A stretch of DNA of 22,149 bases from Magnetococcales bacterium. Lineage in GTDB: Bacteria; Pseudomonadota; Magnetococcia; Magnetococcales; Magnetaquicoccaceae. A program made the position numbers and the translations under genes. Shown here in pieces: positions 7,157-14,194 of the stretch. Position 1 is the first letter of the stretch. Each line of letters starts with the position of its first letter. Under the pieces are notes generated by a model, which did not search any database, was not told the origin of the DNA, and saw only the letters and a list, made by a program, of their open reading frames with translations. The stretch lies in NCBI GenBank assembly GCA_015229095.1, contig JADGCE010000030.1, forward strand, positions 1 to 22,149. Direction: 5' to 3'.

Positions 7157-8746
7157 ATGCTGGAAAATAATACATTGACTGACCTTTTGCATACCATCGT
7201 GCATCTGGATGAAAAAGCGGATGTGACCGAGCTGGTTGCTTTTGTCCAGGGGGGCCACGACCCCCGGATGCTGTTGATGGTGCTTCCTGAGTTGTTGGCC
7301 CGCAAGCGGCTGCGCCCGGCCTTCCTGTTGGCCATGCTGCTCAACAATAACGGTTACAACGCGCCCGCCATCTCCGTTGCCCTGAGTCTGGGTGGCTGGC
7401 TCTTTGACAAGCCCACGGAAGCCCATGTGGGATTGGCCTCTTTGCAGATGCAGGCCGACTCTCTGTCGTTTGAACAACAACAGGATCTCTATGATGCATT
7501 GCTCTCCCCCAGCCTCTCTCCGTTGCTGGAAGCGGCGTGTGACCGGGAGGATCATGGGCAGATTTTAAAAATTTTATCCATTTACCAGGGGATATTTCCC
7601 CGTTTTCGGACACTGTTTGACTGGCACGCCCCGGTGCCTGAGTTTTCTCTGGAATCGGTGCGGCAGCAGGGTCGCGCCCAGGCCCGTCTCCTCTCTTATG
7701 CGCAGCCGCCGACCGACCTACCCCGGCGACGGCGACGGGTGGTGGTTGCCATGCGAGAGCGGTTTTATTTCGGCAATCCCGCCTCTCGGCCCTCCGATTT
7801 TGGGCCGCGCATTCGGGCCGCCATGCAAGCCTATGGCTGGGATGTGGCATGCTCTCCCTTTCAGTGCGCCACCCTGGCAGAGATGGAGGAGGATTGTCAG
7901 GCCATCGTTGCCCTGTGTCGGCAGCAGCAGGCGGAACTGTTGGTCATCGATTTGAATGTGACCATCCGGGCCGCCGTTCGGGATACCATGATTTTCCAGT
8001 TGCGTCAGGAGAATCCCGCCATCCGGATTGTGGGATGCCTGATCGATGCCTTCTGCTTCGCAGACGATGTGTTGACAGCGGCGGCGGCCCATCTGGATTT
8101 GGTGTGGAGCCGGGATGTGCCTTCCCTGCCGCTCTGGCAAAGTCCCGCCATGGCCAATCGGGTGGTGAACCTGCTCTTTCCCAATGCGGGTGTGCTGCAC
8201 ATGCCACAGCGACCGTTGTTTCCCCAACCTCTGTTTGCGGGGGGAATCACGACCAAATATGTGCCGCACCGGGCCTTCTGGCTGGCGGCGATCCGCCATA
8301 CGGGGTTGCCCATCCAGACCAAAATCTCTTCCCACCTGGAGGATGGCCTCTCTCCCCTGGAAAGTTTTGCGCGATACATGCAGGGGCTTGCCGAGGCGAC
8401 CTGCTGCCTCAGTCTCTCCATGCGCTACGACCAGAGCCATGTTGTCACCTTTCGCAGTTTTGAAGTGGTGCTCAGCGGCGCGCTTTTGCTGCAGGAGGCA
8501 ACCCCGGAGATGGATTATTATTTTGTGGCAGGGGAGCATTATCTGCCCTTCTCCACCCTGACCGAACTGGCGGCCGTCATGCAGTTTATCCGCAATCATC
8601 CCGCCGAGGCCGAGGAGATCCGCCGCTGCGGTGCCGCCTTCGCCCGGGAGCATTACAACGATGACAGGATTATCGGCCATCTCGACCAACGGCTTTTTTT
8701 CCAGGCAGGGGCGGTCCCGCCGGCAAGCCCCCTCCTGGAAAAATAA
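7157..8746 (+). CDS. Glycosyltransferase, CgeB-like GT-B C-terminus with unassigned helical N-terminal domain
   Basis: The product is 529 residues with no signal peptide or membrane helix, so it is probably cytoplasmic. Residues 1-185 look all-helical and I do not recognise them. A basic linker PRRRRR leads at about 194 into a Rossmann-like half (VVVAMRERFYF; LLVIDLNVTI; IRIVGCLIDAF). The C-terminal half, from about 355, carries the strongest signal: FRSFEVVLSGALLLQEATPEMDYYF, GEHYLPFSTLTEL, then HPAEAEEIRRCG and FAREHYNDDRI. This is the pattern of CgeB/YkvP-type glycosyltransferases (the Glyco_trans_1_2 family), in which the FE..(S/A)GA...E motif binds the sugar nucleotide. Donor and acceptor cannot be told from sequence. 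It sits 15 bases behind the S49 peptidase. An alternative reading is a catalytically altered sugar-binding relative. Confidence 0.72.
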   Translation: MLENNTLTDLLHTIVHLDEKADVTELVAFVQGGHDPRMLLMVLPELLARKRLRPAFLLAMLLNNNGYNAPAISVALSLGGWLFDKPTEAHVGLASLQMQADSLSFEQQQDLYDALLSPSLSPLLEAACDREDHGQILKILSIYQGIFPRFRTLFDWHAPVPEFSLESVRQQGRAQARLLSYAQPPTDLPRRRRRVVVAMRERFYFGNPASRPSDFGPRIRAAMQAYGWDVACSPFQCATLAEMEEDCQAIVALCRQQQAELLVIDLNVTIRAAVRDTMIFQLRQENPAIRIVGCLIDAFCFADDVLTAAAAHLDLVWSRDVPSLPLWQSPAMANRVVNLLFPNAGVLHMPQRPLFPQPLFAGGITTKYVPHRAFWLAAIRHTGLPIQTKISSHLEDGLSPLESFARYMQGLAEATCCLSLSMRYDQSHVVTFRSFEVVLSGALLLQEATPEMDYYFVAGEHYLPFSTLTELAAVMQFIRNHPAEAEEIRRCGAAFAREHYNDDRIIGHLDQRLFFQAGAVPPASPLLEK

Positions 8747-8756
8747 TTTTTTCTTC
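8701..8756 (+). terminator. Possible terminator overlapping the 3' end of the glycosyltransferase gene
   Basis: CCAGGCAGGGGC (8701-8712) faces GCCCCCTCCTGG (8727-8738) with two mismatches, forming an imperfect GC stem. An A-rich stretch and then six T (8747-8752) plus TTCTTCTT follow. The T-run starts eight bases after the stem, further than in a classical intrinsic terminator, so the call is tentative. Confidence 0.35.
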
Positions 8757-8840
8757 TTGCCGTCGTTCATCGTGGAAAAAATGCACAAAAATCCCTAGAC
8801 TGTCGGGTGGGGGTGGTTCTGGTTGTCCTGCGATACTCAC

Positions 8841-8880
8841 CTTCTTTGGCCTTCTTTGGCCTTCTTTGGCCTTCTTTGGT
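8841..8880 (+). repeat. Four tandem copies of a 10-bp unit upstream of cheR
   Basis: The unit CTTCTTTGGC is present three times in exact succession (8841-8870), and a fourth copy ends in T instead of C (8871-8880). It lies 77 bases before the cheR start, in the 210-base gap after the glycosyltransferase. The rest of the gap is T-rich after the repeat and shows no confident promoter. An array this perfect can change copy number by slipped-strand mispairing. Confidence 0.9.
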
Positions 8881-8956
8881 TTGGTTTTTGTCTTCCGCGT
8901 GGTTTTTCTATGGTAAAGGCCCCCGGCTCTGCACTCTTCGGGCAGGAATCGATCGC

Positions 8957-9841
8957 ATGAACACCTCTTTCAACCAGCAACAGGATTGGCACACGGCCAT
9001 CTCGGACACCGATTTTCGCCGCCTGAGTGAGTTTGTCTACGCCCAATGTGGCATCCTGATGCCCCTGGCCAAAAAAAGGCTGCTGACCAACCTGATGCAG
9101 GAACGGTTGCATGTGGTGGGCATCCAGTCGATCAAGGATTATATGGACTGGGTGATGGGCAGTGAGCACTCCTGCGAAGAGTTGGATCAGTTTATCGACA
9201 TTGTCGCCAGCCGGGAGGGCCGCTTTTTTCACGAAGCCGACCATTTTGAATTTTTGGCCCAAACGGCATTGCCGGAGGTGATCAAGCACTCGGGTGCGGG
9301 AATTTCCCGTGATTTCATGATCTGGAATGCGGGGTGTGGGGCTGGAGAAGAGGCCTATACCCTGGCCATTGTTTTACTGGAGTTTTCTCAGCACTATCCG
9401 GGCATTCAGTTCAAAACCAAGGTGCTGGCCACCGACCTTTCCAGTCGTCTGTTGGGCATCGCCTCGGAAGCCACATACGGCATGGATAAAATCTCCTCTG
9501 TCCCTTTGGAACTGAAGCGGCGCTATTTCCTGAAGAGCAAAGATCCCGGCAAACGGCTGGTACGCCTGACACCGGAGATCCGCAACATGGTCAGCTTTCG
9601 GCGATTGAACATGCTGGATGCGGAATTCGGGTTGCGGGAGCAGATGGATGTCATCTTTTGCCGCGACCTGATCAGCCATTTTGACCCTGCCACCCAAAAC
9701 ACGTTGATCCACAAGGTGTGCCGTTATCTGGCCCCGGGGGGATATCTCTTTTTGGGCCACTCGGAAAACCTGACCAACCTGAGGGTACCCCTTCTCCAGT
9801 CGATGCCGGCGATTTACCAGATGCCCCAACAGGGGCTCTGA
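8957..9841 (+). CDS. cheR: CheR-type protein-glutamate O-methyltransferase, divergent active site
   Basis: CheR enzymes use S-adenosylmethionine to methylate glutamates of chemoreceptors. From ATG 8957, with AGGA about nine bases upstream, the product is 294 residues, near the usual length. Residues 14-80 match the helical CheR N-terminal domain (FRRLSEFVYAQCGILM). The methyltransferase fold follows, with the SAM loop NAGCGAGEEAYTLA, ATDLSSRLLGIA, MDVIFCRDLISHFD and PGGYLFLGHSENL. Several normally conserved positions differ. The NxTxFFR segment reads REGRFFHE, with Gly88 and His92 where Salmonella CheR has Thr and Arg. CRN..IYF reads CRDLISHF, with Asp237 and His241. No other chemotaxis gene is in the window, so a stand-alone or specialised signalling role is possible. 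The frame is open back to a GTG at 8807, but the N-terminal domain supports 8957. Confidence 0.88.
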   Translation: MNTSFNQQQDWHTAISDTDFRRLSEFVYAQCGILMPLAKKRLLTNLMQERLHVVGIQSIKDYMDWVMGSEHSCEELDQFIDIVASREGRFFHEADHFEFLAQTALPEVIKHSGAGISRDFMIWNAGCGAGEEAYTLAIVLLEFSQHYPGIQFKTKVLATDLSSRLLGIASEATYGMDKISSVPLELKRRYFLKSKDPGKRLVRLTPEIRNMVSFRRLNMLDAEFGLREQMDVIFCRDLISHFDPATQNTLIHKVCRYLAPGGYLFLGHSENLTNLRVPLLQSMPAIYQMPQQGL

Positions 9842-9877
9842 CGAACCAGGGTGCGTCGCACAGGCAAAAGATGGCCC

Positions 9878-10060
9878 ATGGCCTCCTGGATGGGTTGTCC
9901 CCTATTGCCAAGAGAGGCGCGTTGGTATATTGTCCTGGGGCTCTTGGCATCCCCCCTTGGCCACGGTGTGATCCGGTTGTTTGTTGGTTGCGCAGTGTGC
10001 GGTGCGGGGATGTTTTTGTCAATCCAATCGGGTGATGCACCATGTCCATTGAAAAGATAA
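9878..10060 (+). CDS. Possible small single-helix membrane protein, uncertain
   Basis: A 60-residue frame runs from ATG 9878 (a GTG at 9851 is also in frame) into the first 19 bases of prs. The product is basic at the start and has one hydrophobic stretch, from YIVLGLLASPLGHG to CGAGMFLSIQ, that could span the membrane. No convincing ribosome binding site precedes it and I recognise no family. It fills most of the otherwise unassigned 200-base gap between cheR and prs. It could equally be chance coding in GC-rich DNA. Confidence 0.22.
   Translation: MASWMGCPLLPREARWYIVLGLLASPLGHGVIRLFVGCAVCGAGMFLSIQSGDAPCPLKR
9906..9932 (+). promoter_or_regulatory. Candidate sigma-70 type promoter for prs
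   Basis: TTGCCA (9906-9911) matches five of six bases of the -35 consensus. TATATT (9927-9932) is a good -10, preceded by TGG, which gives an extended -10. The spacer is 15 bases, shorter than ideal, which an extended -10 can tolerate. Transcription would begin about 100 bases before the prs start. This is based on pattern only. Confidence 0.35.
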
Positions 10061-10986
10061 AAATTTTTTCCGGAACCTCCAACCCGGAACTGGGCCGGCG
10101 GATTGCGGAATATCTCTCGGTAACGCTTGCCCATGTGACCATTCGGCGTTTTTCGGATGGGGAAATTTTTGTCCAGATTGACGAGAATGTGCGGGGCCGG
10201 GATGTTTTTGTGATTCAATCCACCTCCTCCCCCGCCAACGATCACCTGATGGAATTGCTGATCATCGTCGACGCCTTGCGCCGCGCCTCCGCCGGGCGCA
10301 TCACGGCGGTTGTGCCCTACTATGGCTATGCCCGCCAGGATCGCAAGGAGGCCGGGCGCACCCCGATCACGGCCAAACTGGTGGCAGACCTTATGGATGC
10401 CGGTGGCGTGGCCCGTGTACTGACGATGGATCTCCACGCCGGGCAGATTCAAGGATTTTTCAACATGCCGGTGGACAACATTTACGCAACCCCCGTGCTG
10501 CTGGGTGCCGTGCGACGGCAAGGCTTTGACAATGCGGTGGTCATCTCCCCGGATATCGGCGGCGTGGTGCGGGCCCGTTCCTACGCCAAACGGCTGGATG
10601 TGGATTTGGCCATCATCGACAAAAGACGGCCAGCCGCCAATGTGGCCGCCGTTCACCATATCATCGGTGAAGTGGAGGGCAAAGCATGTATCATTGTGGA
10701 TGACATGGTGGATACAGCCGGCACCCTGACCAAAGCCGCAGAGGCACTGATGGAACAGGGGGCACGTTCGGTCTCTGCCGTCTGCACCCACGGGGTGCTC
10801 TCCGGACCCGCCATCGAACGGATTGAGGCATCGGTCCTGGAGCGGGTATTGGTAACCGATACCATTGCCCGTTCACCCGCTGCCCTCGCCTGCAAAAAGA
10901 TCGCCTATCATACCGTCTCCGGTCTGTTGGGCGAGGCGATTCGCCGGATCAGTGATGAGGAGTCCGTCAGTTCCCTGTTTGTCTAG
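10042..10986 (+). CDS. prs: Ribose-phosphate pyrophosphokinase (PRPP synthase)
   Basis: Prs makes 5-phosphoribosyl-1-diphosphate from ribose 5-phosphate and ATP for nucleotide, histidine, tryptophan and NAD synthesis. The protein has 314 residues, the class I length. Diagnostic segments are FSGTSNPELG at the N-terminus, RFSDGEIFVQI, YYGYARQDRK, the PRPP synthase signature DLHAGQIQGFFNMPVDN, PDIGGVVRAR, IIDKRR and the PRPP-binding loop DDMVDTAGTL starting at Asp220. The flexible catalytic loop reads KEAGRTPITAK. The start is at ATG 10042. A candidate promoter lies about 110 bases upstream. rplY follows after 121 bases, the common proteobacterial order prs-rplY-pth-ychF. Confidence 0.97.
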   Translation: MSIEKIKIFSGTSNPELGRRIAEYLSVTLAHVTIRRFSDGEIFVQIDENVRGRDVFVIQSTSSPANDHLMELLIIVDALRRASAGRITAVVPYYGYARQDRKEAGRTPITAKLVADLMDAGGVARVLTMDLHAGQIQGFFNMPVDNIYATPVLLGAVRRQGFDNAVVISPDIGGVVRARSYAKRLDVDLAIIDKRRPAANVAAVHHIIGEVEGKACIIVDDMVDTAGTLTKAAEALMEQGARSVSAVCTHGVLSGPAIERIEASVLERVLVTDTIARSPAALACKKIAYHTVSGLLGEAIRRISDEESVSSLFV

Positions 10987-11058
10987 GGGTGGCTGTTGCG
11001 GAAACACGTTTTTGGGATGACAGAGAAGGCACCCCTGGAGGCCGATCTGTCCCGTGGT

Positions 11059-11079
11059 TCCCTTCCAAAGAGGAAGGGA
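11059..11079 (+). promoter_or_regulatory. Hairpin in the prs-rplY intergenic region
   Basis: TCCCTTCC (11059-11066) pairs perfectly with GGAAGGGA (11072-11079) around AAAGA. It ends 28 bases before the rplY start and has no T-run, so it looks like a leader or processing hairpin rather than an intrinsic terminator. A role in attenuation or mRNA processing is inference. Confidence 0.4.
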
Positions 11080-11107
11080 TTGATATCAGGGCTTAAGGAG
11101 AGAAACA

Positions 11108-11704
11108 ATGGCAGTCATTCATGCAAAAACGCGATACGGCGCCGGCAAGGGGGTGGCCCGCAAACTCCGTCGTGAAGGGGAGATTCCGGCCGTGCTGTAT
11201 GGCGGTGGGCAACCCAATATCAACCTCTCTTTGAATGCCAAAGGGTGGGACGAGTTGGTCAGCAAGGAGGGGAGCGGGCTGCGCACCCATCGGCAAGAGA
11301 TGGTCGTGGACGGCAGCATTCGCAGTCTGGTTCTCATGCGGGGCTCCCAGATTCATCCCCTGTCGGGCAATACGATCCATGTGGATTTTTGCCGCTTTGA
11401 CCCCAACCAGAAGGTCGAACTGATGGTGCCGATCCATGTGGTCGACGAGGAAAAATGTCCCGGGGTCAAGGCCGGTGGCGTGCTGCAAGTGGTGCACCGC
11501 GAGCTGCAGGTCAGCTGCTTGGCAGGAAACATACCTGATTTTATCACTGTTTCAGTGGCCCACGTAGAAATCGGCCACTCGCTTCACATCCAGGATGTGC
11601 AGCTGCCCGACGGTGTAGAGGTACATGGGGAGAGCGATCTGACCATCCTGACCGTTGTGGCCGTGCGTTCGGAGGCCGTGGACGGCGAAGGGGCGGCGGG
11701 TTAG
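11108..11704 (+). CDS. rplY: 50S ribosomal protein L25, long CTC/TL5 form
   Basis: L25 binds 5S rRNA in the large ribosomal subunit. The product is 198 residues, the long two-domain form (also called general stress protein CTC) rather than the 94-residue E. coli form. Residues 1 to about 93 form the L25 5S-binding domain (KGVARKLRREGEIPAVLYGGG; HPLSGNTIHVDF). About 100-190 form the beta-rich TL5 domain (VELMVPIHVV; GVKAGGVLQVVHRELQVSCL; LPDGVEV). The tail is short and Gly/Ala-rich. An AAGGAG ribosome binding site lies seven bases before ATG 11108, one of the best in the window. The gene runs into pth with four bases between the stop and the likely pth start. Confidence 0.96.
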   Translation: MAVIHAKTRYGAGKGVARKLRREGEIPAVLYGGGQPNINLSLNAKGWDELVSKEGSGLRTHRQEMVVDGSIRSLVLMRGSQIHPLSGNTIHVDFCRFDPNQKVELMVPIHVVDEEKCPGVKAGGVLQVVHRELQVSCLAGNIPDFITVSVAHVEIGHSLHIQDVQLPDGVEVHGESDLTILTVVAVRSEAVDGEGAAG

Positions 11705-11708
11705 TCCC

Positions 11709-12407
11709 GTGGCCACAGCTTCCCCCCCTTCCTCCTCCCCGGCGCAAGGGGTTGGAAGCGGGACAGGATCGGTCACGGCGCGGCCTGAGGGTTCAAACGA
11801 CCCCTCCGCCTCTGTTCGTCTCTTGGTTGGCCTGGGTAATCCCGGTGCAAAATACCGGGATACCCGGCACAACCTGGGCTGGGAGGCACTGCAGCGATTG
11901 GTGGAGGCCTATCAACTGCGGGCGGTGGGACGGCGCTTCGAGGGACAATTTGGCGATGGCAAGGTCGGCCACACACGGGTTTTTTGGCTTCTGCCGGAGA
12001 CATACATGAATCTGGCGGGCCAGTCGGTGGGGGCCGCCGTGCGTTTTTTCAAGTTGACCCCCGCCCAGGTGGTGGTGTTCCATGATGACCTGGATCTGGA
12101 GCCGGGACGGGTGCGGATCAAGCGTGGTGGCGGTCACGGCGGGCATAACGGTCTGAAATCCATTCAACAAATGCTGGGATCCGCCGATTTTGTGCGGGTG
12201 CGACTGGGGATCGGACGACCAGCGGCCACCGTGGATCCGGCCCATTTTGTCCTGGCACCCTTCACCAGTACCGAACGCAGTCAGTTGGCGGCCACCCTGG
12301 AGCGGCTGCCCCTGGCCCTTGTACAGATTCTGCAGGAGGATTTGGCTGGGGCGATGAATCGCCTGTACAACCCGCCCAGCGCATCCCCTCCTTCTGTTCA
12401 ACCCTAG
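11709..12407 (+). CDS. pth: Peptidyl-tRNA hydrolase
   Basis: Pth releases tRNA from peptidyl-tRNA that has dropped off the ribosome. The catalytic set is complete. Numbered from GTG 11709, these are Asn44 (GLGNPG), His54 (DTRHNLGW), the Met100-Asn101 pair in ETYMNLAGQ, Asp126 (FHDDLDL) and the Asn of GGGHGGHNGLKS. The start is the uncertain part. The conserved core begins at residue 37, and no ATG lies nearby in frame. GTG 11709, four bases after rplY, gives 232 residues with a 35-residue Ser/Pro/Ala/Gly-rich extension. TTG 11823 would give a core-length protein but starts only five codons before the catalytic Asn and has no ribosome binding site. The C-terminus (PPSASPPSVQP) is also low-complexity. 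The family is certain. Confidence 0.93.
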   Translation: MATASPPSSSPAQGVGSGTGSVTARPEGSNDPSASVRLLVGLGNPGAKYRDTRHNLGWEALQRLVEAYQLRAVGRRFEGQFGDGKVGHTRVFWLLPETYMNLAGQSVGAAVRFFKLTPAQVVVFHDDLDLEPGRVRIKRGGGHGGHNGLKSIQQMLGSADFVRVRLGIGRPAATVDPAHFVLAPFTSTERSQLAATLERLPLALVQILQEDLAGAMNRLYNPPSASPPSVQP

Positions 12408-12429
12408 ACTCCCACACACAGAGAATACC

Positions 12430-13539
12430 ATGGCCTTGCAGTGCGGTATCGTCGGATTGCCAAACGTTGGAAAATCCACTATTTTTAATGCTTTGACAGC
12501 AGCCGGGGCAGAGATGGCCAACTATCCTTTCTGCACCATCGAGCCGAATGTGGGGGTGGTGGCTGTTCGTGACCCCCGGTTGGATGCCCTGGTGGCGTTG
12601 GCACGACCGCAAAAAACCATTCCGACGGTCATGGAGTTTGTGGATATCGCCGGTCTGGTGAAGGGAGCCAGCCAGGGAGAGGGGTTGGGCAACCAGTTTT
12701 TAGGCCATATCCGCCAAGTGGATGCCGTCGCCCACGTGGTGCGCTGTTTTGAGGATGATGATATCACCCATGTCCAGGGTCGGGTCGATCCCGTCACCGA
12801 TATTCAGGTGATCGAGACGGAATTGATGCTGGCGGATCTGGCCGCCGTGGAAAAACGGTTGGGAGGGGTCAGCAAACGGGCCAAACTGGGCGAGAAAGAG
12901 TCCCGCCAGCTGGAATCCACCTACCAAAAGGTGGCGCAGGGGCTCAATGCGGGGCTGCCAATTCGCCTGCAAGGGTTGACCGAAGAGGAACAGGCGGGTT
13001 TGAAGGATCTCTTTTTGCTGACCAGCAAACCGGTCCTGTATGTCTGCAATGTGGCGGAGGCAGAGATACAGCAGGCACAACAGGCGGGGCAACACCCCAT
13101 GGTGGATGCGGTACGCCAGTTGGCCAGCGCACAACAGGCAGGCGTGGTGGCCATCTGCGGGCGCATCGAGGCAGAGATGGGGGAGCTGAATGCGGAAGAG
13201 AAACAAATGTTTCTGGATGATCTGGGGGTGAGCGAATCCGGACTGGATCGCTTGGTTCAACAGGCCTACGCGCTGTTGGGATTGATGACCTTCTTTACGG
13301 TCGGTCCCAAAGAGGTGCGGGCCTGGACCGTCAAAAAAGGGGCCACAGCCTTTGATGCCGCCGGGGTTATCCATTCCGATTTTCAACGGGGTTTTATCCG
13401 TGCAGAAGTGATCGGCTTTGAGGATATGATCGCCTGCAAGGGGGAACAGGGGGCCAAAGAGAAGGGACGCTTTCGCCTGGAAGGACGCGAGTATCCGGTG
13501 ACGGACGGCGACTGTATGCATTTTCGTTTTAACGTCTGA
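12430..13539 (+). CDS. ychF: Ribosome-associated P-loop ATPase YchF/OLA1
   Basis: YchF is an Obg-related P-loop protein that prefers ATP to GTP and associates with ribosomes, with roles in stress responses and translation control. The protein is 369 residues, close to the usual 363. The Walker A/G1 loop is GLPNVGKST at residues 9-17, the G3 motif is DIAGLVKGASQGEGLGNQF, and the G4 position reads NVAE instead of NKxD, the feature that explains its ATP preference. A coiled-coil arm follows (about 130-200: VEKRLGGVSKRAK). The C-terminal TGS domain includes LMTFFTVGPKEVRAWTVKKG and HSDFQRGFIRAEVI, ending in HFRFNV. It begins 22 bases after pth, and its TGA overlaps the ubiX ATG by one base, so the ubiX product is probably coupled to it. 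Confidence 0.97.
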   Translation: MALQCGIVGLPNVGKSTIFNALTAAGAEMANYPFCTIEPNVGVVAVRDPRLDALVALARPQKTIPTVMEFVDIAGLVKGASQGEGLGNQFLGHIRQVDAVAHVVRCFEDDDITHVQGRVDPVTDIQVIETELMLADLAAVEKRLGGVSKRAKLGEKESRQLESTYQKVAQGLNAGLPIRLQGLTEEEQAGLKDLFLLTSKPVLYVCNVAEAEIQQAQQAGQHPMVDAVRQLASAQQAGVVAICGRIEAEMGELNAEEKQMFLDDLGVSESGLDRLVQQAYALLGLMTFFTVGPKEVRAWTVKKGATAFDAAGVIHSDFQRGFIRAEVIGFEDMIACKGEQGAKEKGRFRLEGREYPVTDGDCMHFRFNV

Positions 13540-14180
13540 TGGTGTCCATCCCGCAGCCCTCACCCGCCGTGACCATGGCCTGGACCGGGGCCTCCGGGGC
13601 GGCCTATGGCTTGCGTCTGTTACAGACGTTGCTGGCTCTGCAATGGCGGGTCGACCTGCTGATCTCTGCGGCGGCGCGCACGGTGCTGCACCAGGAGTGT
13701 GGTCTGGATCTGCAAGGGGATGGGGAGGCGGTCGTTCAGGAGTTGGGAGCCTATTTTCAGCGGCATGACCCTGGGCTTGAACTTTCCGGCCTGCGCCATT
13801 TTGCCCAGACGGATTGGCTGGCCCCCATGGCTTCCGGTGGTTCTGCAGCCCGTTCGATGGTGATCTGCCCCTGCTCCATGGGCACCCTGGCTGCCATTGC
13901 CCACGGCCTCTCTGACAATTTGATCGAACGGGCAGCGGATGTGATCCTCAAGGAGCGACACAACCTGATCCTGGTCCCCCGGGAGACGCCGCTCTCCGCC
14001 ATTCACCTGGAAAACATGCTGCGCCTAGCGCGCCTGGGTGTGACCATTCTGCCCGCCTCCCCCGGTTTTTACCATCAACCGGCAAGCGTGGCGGACCTGC
14101 TGGATTTTGTGGTGGCCCGCATCCTGAATCAATTGGGCATCCGCCATACCCTGCTCCCCTCCTGGCCTCCGGAAGGGTAA
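13539..14180 (+). CDS. ubiX: Flavin prenyltransferase UbiX
   Basis: UbiX attaches a dimethylallyl group to FMN, making the prenyl-FMN cofactor that UbiD needs to decarboxylate the ubiquinone precursor. The product has 213 residues. The flavin-binding motif TGASGAAYG is near residue 16. The family-defining C-terminal half is clear: CPCSMGTLAAIAHGLSDNLI, RAADVILKERH, LVPRETPLSAIHLENML and ILPASPGFYHQP. ATG 13539 overlaps the ychF stop (TGATG), which argues for translational coupling. The internal Met at codon 13 would remove residues just before the FMN loop and is less likely. The next gene is convergent, 14 bases away. UbiU, UbiV and UbiK lie 1.4 kb downstream on the same strand, so the window concentrates ubiquinone genes. 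UbiD is not seen here. Confidence 0.95.
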   Translation: MVSIPQPSPAVTMAWTGASGAAYGLRLLQTLLALQWRVDLLISAAARTVLHQECGLDLQGDGEAVVQELGAYFQRHDPGLELSGLRHFAQTDWLAPMASGGSAARSMVICPCSMGTLAAIAHGLSDNLIERAADVILKERHNLILVPRETPLSAIHLENMLRLARLGVTILPASPGFYHQPASVADLLDFVVARILNQLGIRHTLLPSWPPEG

Positions 14181-14194
14181 GAGAGGCGCGGGAG

